DNA of 64,000 nt from an uncultured Acetatifactor sp. (lineage in GTDB: Bacteria; Bacillota; Clostridia; Lachnospirales; Lachnospiraceae), in the NCBI GenBank assembly GCA_910584435.1, contig CAJUAP010000005.1, positions 1 through 64,000 of the forward strand, written 5' to 3'. A program made the position numbers and the translations under genes. The notes under the pieces are model-generated. The model did not search any database and had not been told where the DNA came from. It saw only the letters and a program-made list of their open reading frames with translations. Shown here one piece after another: positions 1 through 7,492 of this stretch (positions are counted from its first letter, which is position 1; every line of letters starts with the position of its first letter).

Positions 1-425
1 GGAAGGGAAAATTTCTTACTTCCGGCGGAATGGGAACCATGGGGTATTCTATTCCGGCGGCTATGGGAGCCAAGATTGCTGTGCCTGACAGACAGGTGAT
101 AGCAGTGTGCGGGGATGGGTCTTTTCAGATGTCCATGATGGAGCTTGCCACCATGCGCCAGCATAACATTCCGGTGAAGATTATTGTGTTGAAAAATAAT
201 TATCTGGGCATGGTCCGCCAGTACCAGCATTTTACATACAAGGATAACTATTCCGTGGTTGATTTATCGGGAAGTCCTGATTTGGAGAAGCTTTCCGCTG
301 CTTTTGGCATTGCATTTCTTCGTCTGGAACATATGGATAAATGTGATGAAGTCATTGACGCCTTTTTGAAGGAGGATACTTCCATGCTGTTAGAGTGCGT
401 CATTGATCCTATGGATCTTGTATAG
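1..425 (+). CDS. ilvB: Acetolactate synthase large subunit, C-terminal part (cut by window edge)
   Basis: The reading frame is open from the first bases and ends at TAG 423-425, leaving about 140 C-terminal residues. They contain the thiamine-diphosphate binding signature GDGSFQMSMMELATMRQHN, followed by IVLKNNYLGMVRQYQ, both typical of the catalytic subunit of acetohydroxyacid synthase. This cytosolic enzyme condenses two pyruvates, or pyruvate and 2-ketobutyrate, in the first common step of valine, leucine and isoleucine synthesis. Two ilvN regulatory subunit genes and ilvC follow on the same strand, which supports the call. The remainder of the gene lies upstream of the window. Confidence 0.93.
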   Translation, partial: KGKFLTSGGMGTMGYSIPAAMGAKIAVPDRQVIAVCGDGSFQMSMMELATMRQHNIPVKIIVLKNNYLGMVRQYQHFTYKDNYSVVDLSGSPDLEKLSAAFGIAFLRLEHMDKCDEVIDAFLKEDTSMLLECVIDPMDLV

Positions 426-556
426 GGTATTGCGGAACATGGAGTGTTTCGGTATCATATCGGGTGTAATTGCCGTATGGGTTTTATGCAGGTGAAAGGA
501 TGCTTCATTATGCATAATAGATTTGTATTGTACGGCAGAACTGGAGGAGCATAAGG

Positions 557-1054
557 ATGAGAACAAGAATTTATTCCGTTTTAGTGGAAAACCGTTCCGG
601 CGTGTTGTGTAAGGTGGCAGGTTTGTTTTCCAGGAGATGTTTCAATATAGATAGTCTGGCAGTGGGTGAGACGGATGACCCGGAGGTGTCCTGTATGACC
701 ATTGTCAGCAGCGGCGATGAAAGAACCATTGAACAGATTGAGAAGCAGCTGAATAAGAAGCTGGATGTGATTAAAGTCAGGACATTTGCCCAGCAGCAAT
801 GTATTGCCAGGGAATTGATGCTGATTAAGGTGAAATATAACAAGAATAACCGCCGGGAAATCATGGAATTGTGTGAGATTATGAAGGCACAGATTGTAGA
901 TATGTCCAAACATTTCATGATGATACAGGTCTGCGATGAGCCGGAACGGATACAGCTTATGATTAAGATGCTGCAGAGCATCAGCATTGCGGAAGTAGCC
1001 AGAACAGGGACGCTGGCACTGCCCAAATGCGGGGAGAATGACGAAGCAAAATAA
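557..1054 (+). CDS. ilvN: Acetolactate synthase small (regulatory) subunit, first copy
   Basis: 165 residues with an N-terminal ACT domain (about residues 3-75; SVLVENRSGVLCKVAGLFSRR, then NIDSL) and the usual C-terminal half (RELMLIKV near residue 92). Small subunits bind the large subunit and give valine feedback. A ribosome site GGAGGA sits just before ATG 557. It follows ilvB after about 130 bases. A second full-length paralogue lies directly downstream and differs at many positions, so this is not a recent duplication. The protein differs from the second copy in the ACT loop (GETDDPEVSCMT against GVTADPRFTRIT), so effector response could differ; that is inference. Confidence 0.9.
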   Translation: MRTRIYSVLVENRSGVLCKVAGLFSRRCFNIDSLAVGETDDPEVSCMTIVSSGDERTIEQIEKQLNKKLDVIKVRTFAQQQCIARELMLIKVKYNKNNRREIMELCEIMKAQIVDMSKHFMMIQVCDEPERIQLMIKMLQSISIAEVARTGTLALPKCGENDEAK

Positions 1055-1113
1055 GAAAGGGATTGTTGACAAGTTCTATAGAAATTGCTATGATTACTAA
1101 GGAATTTACAGCT

Positions 1114-1240
1114 GCGCCCTAAGCAGATGAAAATACCTTCCCTGTAAGGGCGCGGGAGTGCAGAGACGGAACTGGAATATGAAAAACAGTCTCGGAACGG
1201 AAGCGCCCGGGAGTGCAGAGACGGAACTGGAATAGGAGAA
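1114..1240 (+). repeat. Dispersed hairpin repeat ending in a ribosome site (family A, copy 1)
   Basis: Intergenic block between the two ilvN copies. It begins with GCGCCCTAAGCAGATGAAAAT and an internal GGGCGC partner, and contains the phrase GTGCAGAGACGGAACTGGAA twice. Related blocks lie at 4485-4600 before dedA and 40112-40344 before gltX. In each case the last few bases form the Shine-Dalgarno sequence of the next gene. Confidence 0.75.
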
Positions 1241-1246
1241 AAAAAT

Positions 1247-1747
1247 ATGCGAAAAAAGGTATTTCAGCTTATTGTGAATAATACATCAGGTGTATTAAGC
1301 CGTATTACCGGGCTTTTTTCAAGACGGGGCTACAATATTGAAAGTATTACTGCAGGTGTTACGGCAGATCCCCGTTTTACCAGAATTACAATTGTGGCTT
1401 CCGGTGATGATGAAATATTGGAACAGATAGAGAAACAGCTGGCAAAATTAGAAGATGTGCGTGATATCAGAGAGTTGAAGCCCGATCAGAGCGTGTATCG
1501 CGAATTGATTATGATTAAGGTGAGGGCATCTGCTGAACAAAGGCAGAGCATCATAGCGGTGGCGGATATATTCCGGGCGAAAATCATTGATGTGGCACCG
1601 GAAAGCCTTATGATTGAGTTGACGGGCAACCAGCAGAAAATAGACGCATTTATCGGACTGCTGGACGGATATGAAATTCTGGAACAGGCCAGGACGGGGA
1701 TTGCCGGATTGGGAAGAGGGACGGAACATATTGCATTTATTGATTAG
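1247..1747 (+). CDS. ilvN: Acetolactate synthase small (regulatory) subunit, second copy
   Basis: 166 residues, full length for the family. N-terminal ACT domain (LIVNNTSGVLSRITGLFSRR, NIESITAGVT), then the C-terminal domain (YRELIMIKVRA; FRAKIIDVAPESLMIELTG). This copy is closer to the usual IlvN/IlvH consensus than the first one. The start ATG 1247 is preceded by GGAGAA inside the 3' end of a dispersed repeat (1114-1240) that seems to supply the ribosome site. It is followed after 66 bases by ilvC, so ilvB-ilvN-ilvN-ilvC is probably one operon. Confidence 0.92.
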   Translation: MRKKVFQLIVNNTSGVLSRITGLFSRRGYNIESITAGVTADPRFTRITIVASGDDEILEQIEKQLAKLEDVRDIRELKPDQSVYRELIMIKVRASAEQRQSIIAVADIFRAKIIDVAPESLMIELTGNQQKIDAFIGLLDGYEILEQARTGIAGLGRGTEHIAFID

Positions 1748-1813
1748 CTCCAGGGTTAGTTCAGGTTAATCCTGTCAGTTATAAATTTTAGAAACAAAAT
1801 GGAGGAATGAAAA

Positions 1814-2833
1814 ATGGCAAAGATTTTTTATCAGGAAGATTGTAATCTGTCCATGTTAGAGGGCAAGACAATTGCAATTATCGGCTATGGCAGCCAGGGA
1901 CATGCGCATGCATTGAATCTGAAGGATTCCGGCTGTCATGTGATCATTGGGCTTTATGAAGGATCCAAATCCTGGGATAAGGCAGTGAAGCAGGGATTTG
2001 AAGTGTACACCGCGGCAGAGGCAGCGAAGAAGGCAGATATTATCATGATTCTGATTAATGATGAGAAGCAGGCCGATCTGTACAAGAAGGATATTGAACC
2101 CAATCTGGAAGCCGGCAATATGCTGATGTTTGCCCATGGATTCAACATTCATTTCGGCTGTATCGTACCTCCTGCAGATGTGGATGTAACCATGATTGCA
2201 CCCAAGGGACCGGGACATACCGTAAGGAGCGAGTATCAGGAGGGCAAGGGTGTTCCCTGTCTGATTGCTGTGGAGCAGGATGCAACAGGTAAGGCACAGG
2301 ATATTGCCCTGGCATATGCACTTGGTATCGGCGGAGCAAGGGCAGGTGTATTGGAGACCACATTCCGCACAGAGACCGAGACGGATCTGTTCGGCGAGCA
2401 GGCAGTTTTGTGCGGCGGCGTATGTGCATTGATGCAGGCAGGATTTGAAACTCTGGTAGAGGCAGGTTATGACGAGAGAAATGCTTATTTTGAGTGTATC
2501 CACGAGATGAAACTGATCGTGGATCTGATCTATCAGAGCGGCTTTGCAGGAATGAGATATTCCATTTCCAACACTGCCGAATACGGAGATTATATCACCG
2601 GTCCCAAGCTGATTACCGAGGAAACCAAGAAGGCAATGAAGAAGATTCTGAGCGATATCCAGGACGGAAGCTTTGCAAAGGAGTTCCTGCTTGACATGTC
2701 TCCGGCAGGAAAACAGGTACATTTCAAAGCTATGAGAAAACTGGCTTCCGAGCATCCGGCTGAGAAGGTAGGAGAAGAGATCAGAAAGCTTTACAGCTGG
2801 AATAATGAGGAAGACAAGCTGATTAATAATTAA
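1814..2833 (+). CDS. ilvC: Ketol-acid reductoisomerase
   Basis: 339 residues, the usual length of class I enzymes. Converts acetohydroxy acids to dihydroxy acids in branched-chain amino acid synthesis; needs Mg2+ and NAD(P)H. The Rossmann motif GYGSQGHAHALNLKDSG is at residues 24-40. Metal ligand candidates are Asp191 and Glu195 (TDLFGEQAVLCGG) and Glu227 and Glu231 (ECIHEMKLI). The cofactor loop at residues 47-53 is LYEGSKS: it has a Tyr-Glu pair where NADPH enzymes usually carry Arg/Lys, which may indicate NADH preference. ATG 1814 has an upstream GGAGGA. Last gene of the ilv group; a palindromic repeat follows. Confidence 0.97.
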   Translation: MAKIFYQEDCNLSMLEGKTIAIIGYGSQGHAHALNLKDSGCHVIIGLYEGSKSWDKAVKQGFEVYTAAEAAKKADIIMILINDEKQADLYKKDIEPNLEAGNMLMFAHGFNIHFGCIVPPADVDVTMIAPKGPGHTVRSEYQEGKGVPCLIAVEQDATGKAQDIALAYALGIGGARAGVLETTFRTETETDLFGEQAVLCGGVCALMQAGFETLVEAGYDERNAYFECIHEMKLIVDLIYQSGFAGMRYSISNTAEYGDYITGPKLITEETKKAMKKILSDIQDGSFAKEFLLDMSPAGKQVHFKAMRKLASEHPAEKVGEEIRKLYSWNNEEDKLINN

Positions 2834-2873
2834 GGCGGAAGAACTTCTGTCAAAACCGGGCAGTTGGAGAATA

Positions 2874-2905
2874 GTAACAGTTCAGTGACCTGTCTGAACT
2901 GTTAC
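2874..2905. repeat. Palindromic repeat GTAACAGTTCAG/CTGAACTGTTAC (family B, copy a)
   Basis: Perfect 12-base inverted arms (2874-2885 and 2894-2905) around an 8-base loop. There is no T tract behind it, so it is not a standard terminator. Related copies: 20865-21017, 22030-22061, 55705-55735, 62404-62498. Confidence 0.8.
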
Positions 2906-3054
2906 GGAGAATATGGTTTCGGCAGGATGGCTGAAAGGCGATTGCGCAGATGGGAGGCGGAGTATACGAAAAGTATGTTCTGCCTTTTTCCCATGCGCAG
3001 ATCCGCACAGGAAGGTTTGATTTTAGCATTACGGGAAAGGATTCGGAGATAAGA

Positions 3055-4389
3055 ATGAAAAAGGATTTGACGCAGGGAAATGTGACAAGAACCATGCTGC
3101 TGTTTGCAGGGCCTATGATATTGGGGAATATGCTGCAGCAGTTATATAATGTGGCTGATACACTGATAGTGGGGCGGTTTCTGGGAGCGGATGCATTGGC
3201 GGCGGTGGGCTCTTCGTATACATTGATGACGTTTCTGAATTCTGTTCAGATTGGCATGTGCATGGGGAGCGGCGCTCTCTTTTCCTATTATTATGGGAAG
3301 AAAGAAGAAGAGAAAATGAGGGGCAGCATGCATTTGTCGTTTCTGCTGATATGCAGTGTGACGGTGGTTTTGAATCTGCTGGTCATGCTCTTCTGTGATC
3401 CGATTCTGCGGCTGCTCCAGGTGCCGGCAGAACTGCTGGGTATGATGCGCACATATGTGTGGATAATCTTCATGGGGCTTGTCTTTGTGTTTTTATATAA
3501 TTTTTTCTCTTATCTGCTGCGGGCTTTGGGAAATTCCGTAGTGTCCCTGTATTTCCTGGGCAGTACGGCGGTGCTGAACATTGTGCTGGATTTACTGTTT
3601 GTGGTAATATGCAGATGGGGAATCGGCGGCGCTGCATGGGCTACCATTCTTTCCCAGGCGGTGTCCGGTGTGGGATTGGGAATGTATGCCCTGGCTAAGG
3701 AGCCTCTTCTGCGGTTTCACAGGTCTTATTTCAAAGTCACGAAAAGCGGTATGGGGGAATGTCTGCGTTTTGCAGCGGCTTCCTCCCTGCAGCAGTCTGT
3801 GATGAATTTCGGCATTTTAATGGTACAGGGGCTGGTAAACAGCTTTGGAGCCGCGGTTATGGCTGCATTTGCGGCGGCAGTGAAGATTGATTCCTTTGCC
3901 TATATGCCGGCGCAGGAATTCGGCAATGCTTTTTCGTTGTTCATTTCTCAGAATCATGGCGCTGGGAAGCAGGACCGTGTCCGCAGGGGTGTTGCCAGCG
4001 CAGTCAAAGTGTCCATGGTGTTCTGTGCGGCAGTGTCGTTATTTGTATTTATCTATGCGGGAAACTTAATGCAGCTTTTTGTGGATGCAGAAGAGACGGA
4101 GGTCATCTCGGTTGGTATGGGATATCTGCGCGTGGAAGGCGCTTTCTATTGCGGTATCGGGCTGCTGTTTCTGTTATATGGGTATTACAGGGGCATTAAC
4201 AAGCCGGAAATGTCGCTGGTGTTGACAGTCATCTCCCTTGGAACAAGGGTGTTGTTAGCGTATCTGCTGGCGCCCATTCCTCAGATTGGAGTATGGGGCA
4301 TATGGTCTGCAATTCCCATTGGATGGTTTCTGGCCGATGTGATAGGAGCGCTTTTTCTATTTTCTAATAATATCTTTAGGAATTCTTGA
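3055..4389 (+). CDS. MATE family multidrug/solute exporter
   Basis: 444 residues from ATG 3055, chosen because CGGAG lies 7 bases upstream and the protein then begins MKKDLTQGNVTRTMLLFAGP, the normal N-terminus of the family. Upstream in-frame codons read through the intergenic repeat. About 12 hydrophobic segments are visible, with the MATE signatures PMILGNMLQQLYNVADTLIV near the start and PAQEFGNAFSLFISQNHGAG in the second half. MATE proteins of this branch export cationic compounds using Na+ or H+. The substrate cannot be told. A second MATE gene is at 12607. Confidence 0.9.
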   Translation: MKKDLTQGNVTRTMLLFAGPMILGNMLQQLYNVADTLIVGRFLGADALAAVGSSYTLMTFLNSVQIGMCMGSGALFSYYYGKKEEEKMRGSMHLSFLLICSVTVVLNLLVMLFCDPILRLLQVPAELLGMMRTYVWIIFMGLVFVFLYNFFSYLLRALGNSVVSLYFLGSTAVLNIVLDLLFVVICRWGIGGAAWATILSQAVSGVGLGMYALAKEPLLRFHRSYFKVTKSGMGECLRFAAASSLQQSVMNFGILMVQGLVNSFGAAVMAAFAAAVKIDSFAYMPAQEFGNAFSLFISQNHGAGKQDRVRRGVASAVKVSMVFCAAVSLFVFIYAGNLMQLFVDAEETEVISVGMGYLRVEGAFYCGIGLLFLLYGYYRGINKPEMSLVLTVISLGTRVLLAYLLAPIPQIGVWGIWSAIPIGWFLADVIGALFLFSNNIFRNS

Positions 4390-4484
4390 GGATTCTATGC
4401 GGTTGCAGTTTATATTTCCTCCATATACTAAATCCATAATGAAGCTTGGAAATACCTTTCCCGGTCTGGGGCAGGAAGAGAACT

Positions 4485-4600
4485 TAAAACAGTCTCAGAA
4501 CAGAAGCCCCCGGGAGAATTTTCAGATGCGCCTTTGCAGATGAAAATTTCTCCCTCGCAAGGGGGGCTGGAGTGGAGAGACGGAACTGGAATAGGGAGGA
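4485..4600 (+). repeat. Dispersed hairpin repeat ending in a ribosome site (family A, copy 2)
   Basis: Begins AAACAGTCTCAGAACAGAAG and holds a strong stem: GGGAGAATTTTC at 4512-4523 pairs with GAAAATTTCTCCC at 4542-4554. It ends GAGACGGAACTGGAATAGGG, which runs straight into the GGAGG ribosome site of the DedA gene. Complete form of the family: left arm, hairpin, right arm, ribosome site. Confidence 0.8.
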
Positions 4601-4607
4601 AAAAACA

Positions 4608-5123
4608 ATGGATGCGTCCACACTGACTTACTATTTTACTCAATATGGTGCAATTGCCATATTTGTGATTGTATTTTTGGAATATCTGAACTTGCCGGGA
4701 TTTCCTGCCGGAGTGATCATGCCGCTTTCCGGTATTATGGCGGCAAAGGGGAATATTCATTTCTTCTGGGTGATGGTGATCACTGTGGCGGCAGGATTGC
4801 TGGGGAGTCTGGCCTTGTATGCACTGGGACGCAAGGGTGGAGAGGTATTCCTGAATGCTTATACCAGGAAATTTCCCAAACAGAAGGAAGCCCTTGAGAA
4901 GAATCTGGAATGGATTCGCAGAAAAGGGTGCATGGGCGTCTTCCTTGGGAAACTGCTGCCTATGATTCGGACCATTGTATCCATTCCTGCAGGTGTGATT
5001 AAGATGGATCTGCTGAAATATGTTATCAGCTCTACTTTGGGCATCTTTATCTGGAATTTCGTTTTTGTAGGAGCGGGATATGTGTTGGGCGATCAGGTGT
5101 TTCAGCTGCTGGGAGTAGCATAA
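4608..5123 (+). CDS. DedA family membrane protein
   Basis: 171 residues from ATG 4608 (GGGAGGA 9 bases upstream). An earlier in-frame ATG at 4572 lies inside the repeat and is unlikely. Four or so membrane segments. Family marks include FLEYLNLPGFPAGVIMPLSG near the N-terminus, a G-rich helix (GLLGSLALYALGRKGG), the Arg-containing FLGKLLPMIRTIVSIPAG and the C-terminal FIWNFVFVGAGYVLG. DedA proteins are polytopic membrane proteins linked to lipid carrier (undecaprenyl phosphate) recycling and membrane homeostasis. The next gene is a glycosyltransferase, compatible with an envelope lipid role. Confidence 0.88.
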   Translation: MDASTLTYYFTQYGAIAIFVIVFLEYLNLPGFPAGVIMPLSGIMAAKGNIHFFWVMVITVAAGLLGSLALYALGRKGGEVFLNAYTRKFPKQKEALEKNLEWIRRKGCMGVFLGKLLPMIRTIVSIPAGVIKMDLLKYVISSTLGIFIWNFVFVGAGYVLGDQVFQLLGVA

Positions 5124-5158
5124 CGGGTAGTGGCAGCAGAATACTAATAGCAGGTAAT

Positions 5159-5249
5159 GCCGGCAGAATCCTGATAACGGGTAATGACAGTGGACACATT
5201 TATAACGGGAAGAGCCGGCAGAATCCTGATAACGGGTAATGACAGTGGA
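5159..5249. repeat. Direct repeat of a 36-base unit
   Basis: Two identical 36-base copies at 5159-5194 and 5214-5249, each starting GCCGGCAGAATCCTGATAAC and separated by 19 bases. A decayed third unit lies upstream (about 5120-5158). It fills the gap between the DedA gene and the glycosyltransferase. Confidence 0.85.
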
Positions 5250-5316
5250 TGTCTTAAATGGTGCAGATGCGAAGCATGAGGGGATATGAGGGAAATAGAA
5301 AGGTGTGGTTTGGAAT

Positions 5317-6591
5317 ATGAGAATTGCGTTGATGACAAATAATTATAAACCTATGATGGGAGGGGTTCCGATTTCCGTGGAGCGCCTTGCGAAGGGATTG
5401 AGGGCATTGGGGCATGAGGTGACGATATTTGCTCCCACTTACCGGGAGCAGCAGGAAGAAGAGGATGTATTCCGCTATAGAACCTGCCTGAATCATTTTA
5501 TCGGAGGCATTGTGCTGCCCAATCCCTTTGACCGCAGAATTGAAGAGGAATTTGTGAAAAATTCTTATGATATCATCCATGTGCATCATCCCATGCTCAT
5601 AGGCAGGACGGCGGTATATCTCTCACGTAAATATCAGATACCTCTGGCTTTTACCTATCACACCAGATATGAACAATATCTGCGCTGCTATACGGGAAAT
5701 ATTGCGAAATTTGACAGATTTATGGTTGCGTATCTACATACCTTTCTGAAGCATTGCGATTTTGTATTTGCGCCCACGGCAGGTATGCAGCAATACCTGG
5801 TGAATGACTGCAAAGTGGATCCTGCAAGGACGGGAATTCTGCCCACAGGTATCGAGAGGGAGAATTATATGGTCAGCGAAGCGCAGGGGGAGGAAATCCG
5901 CAGGCAATATGGGGCCGAAGGCATGCCGCTTCTTATAACGGTGTCCAGAATGGCTCATGAGAAAAATGTGTCTTTCCTTCTGGAAAGTCTGGCCAGGGTA
6001 AAGGAAAAATATGCGGGACCTTTCCGGGTGCTTATGATAGGGGACGGACCGGATAAGGAAGTATTGCGGAAACGAAGTGTGCGTCTTGGGCTGGAGGATA
6101 CGGTTATTTTTACGGGAACCGTTCCCAATGAGCAGATTGCGCCGTATTTCAAGGGAGCGGATGGCTTTATATTTGCATCTAAGACGGAGACACAGGGCAT
6201 TGTGGTGCTGGAAGCCTTTGCCGGAGCCACGCCTGTCATCGCAGTGCGGGCCACCGGTGTGGAAGATCTGGTAGAGGATGGCGTCAATGGCATTCTGACC
6301 GGGGAGGACAGGGAAGAATATGCCGGAAAGCTGACAGCATTTTTGGAGAATGTGTCCGGAAATCATGCATCGCCTGCAGGAGAAAGCAATGCTGCACAGG
6401 AAGAAGGCACAAATGCATTGTTTGATGACATGGCAGAAAATGCATACCGCACAGGAAACAGGTACAGGGAAGAAATGATTGCTTTTAAGGCACTTCGTTA
6501 TTATAATAATATGATAGAAGAAAAACGTATTACGATGGAAAACGGGGGACAGAAGAAGCGGAACATACGTCTGCTATTGGGCCGCATTTAA
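5317..6591 (+). CDS. Glycosyltransferase family 4
   Basis: About 424 residues from ATG 5317 (a GTG at 5305 is an alternative). GT-B fold: N-terminal acceptor domain with MTNNYKPMMGGVPISVERLA and DIIHVHHPMLIGRTAVYLS, and C-terminal nucleotide-sugar domain with LLITVSRMAHEKNVSFLLE, IGDGPDKEVLRK and the donor site EAFAGATPVIAVRATGVEDL. It resembles the glucosyl-diacylglycerol and phosphatidylinositol mannosyltransferase branch of GT4, so a membrane glycolipid product is plausible but not shown. Residues about 345-375 are a low-complexity Ala/Glu/Asn-rich insertion not typical of the family. A two-component system follows. Confidence 0.9.
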   Translation: MRIALMTNNYKPMMGGVPISVERLAKGLRALGHEVTIFAPTYREQQEEEDVFRYRTCLNHFIGGIVLPNPFDRRIEEEFVKNSYDIIHVHHPMLIGRTAVYLSRKYQIPLAFTYHTRYEQYLRCYTGNIAKFDRFMVAYLHTFLKHCDFVFAPTAGMQQYLVNDCKVDPARTGILPTGIERENYMVSEAQGEEIRRQYGAEGMPLLITVSRMAHEKNVSFLLESLARVKEKYAGPFRVLMIGDGPDKEVLRKRSVRLGLEDTVIFTGTVPNEQIAPYFKGADGFIFASKTETQGIVVLEAFAGATPVIAVRATGVEDLVEDGVNGILTGEDREEYAGKLTAFLENVSGNHASPAGESNAAQEEGTNALFDDMAENAYRTGNRYREEMIAFKALRYYNNMIEEKRITMENGGQKKRNIRLLLGRI

Positions 6592-6744
6592 TGTATTCCG
6601 GCTGTGCTTATTGTGCCTGGCTGTGTTTATTTCCGGCATTTATTCGGATACGAAAATATGCCGGATGTATTTGACGGACAGAAGCATCTGCACAGGGGAC
6701 AGAGGGGCTGGGTGCAGAATATCTTTGAGGGAGGAAAATTGTAC

Positions 6745-7455
6745 ATGGAACAGAAGTATCATGTTCTTGTAGTGGAGGATGATAAGGATATCAGAGAGGG
6801 GATTGAAATATATCTGAAAAGCCAGGGTTATGAGGTATATCAGGCCGCAGACGGAGCGGAGGGATTGAAGGTGGTGGAACAGGAGGAAATCCATCTGGCC
6901 ATTGTGGATATTATGATGCCGGTGATGGACGGGGTGGCTATGCTGATGAAGCTGCGTTCTATGGAATACGAATTTCCGGTGATTATGCTTTCTGCCAAGT
7001 CCGAAGAGGTGGATAAAATCATGGGACTGAACATGGGAGCGGATGATTATGTGACGAAACCATTTACGCCGTTGGAACTGCTGGCCAGGGTGAATTCTCA
7101 TCTGCGGAGATATTCCAAATATCTGTCTGCCATTAAGGATGAGGGGAGCAAGGATCATATCTATACCATCGGCGGGCTGGAATTGAATGAGGATACGGTG
7201 GAAGTGACCGTGGACGGGGAGCCGGTGAAGCTGACACCTATGGAATTCAAGATAGTACAGCTCTTGATTAAGAATCCGGGCAGGGTATTTTCCGCAGACG
7301 AGATTTATGAGAGAATCTGGAATGAGAAGGCTGTGAATACGGATACCATTATGGTACATGTGAGGAATATCAGGGAGAAAATTGAAATCGACCCTAAAAA
7401 TCCCAAGTATCTGAAAGTAGTATGGGGGGTAGGGTATAAGATTGACCGACAGTAG
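6745..7455 (+). CDS. Two-component response regulator, OmpR/PhoB type
   Basis: 236 residues from ATG 6745 (GGGAGGA at 6729-6735). Receiver domain residues 4-120: acidic pocket EDD at 11-13, phosphorylated Asp55 in IVDIMMPVMDG, and the conserved Lys in DDYVTKPFTPLELLARV. Winged-helix DNA-binding domain at about 135-234 (LTPMEFKIVQLLIKNPGRVF; VWGVGYKID). It overlaps the DNA of the kinase leader and is certainly co-expressed with the histidine kinase at 7493. Earlier in-frame starts (6604) encode a non-family extension and were rejected. Confidence 0.96.
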   Translation: MEQKYHVLVVEDDKDIREGIEIYLKSQGYEVYQAADGAEGLKVVEQEEIHLAIVDIMMPVMDGVAMLMKLRSMEYEFPVIMLSAKSEEVDKIMGLNMGADDYVTKPFTPLELLARVNSHLRRYSKYLSAIKDEGSKDHIYTIGGLELNEDTVEVTVDGEPVKLTPMEFKIVQLLIKNPGRVFSADEIYERIWNEKAVNTDTIMVHVRNIREKIEIDPKNPKYLKVVWGVGYKIDRQ

Positions 7456-7492
7456 CGGTTGTTTGACAGGGCTGTGGCCAGGAGGGCTTTGT

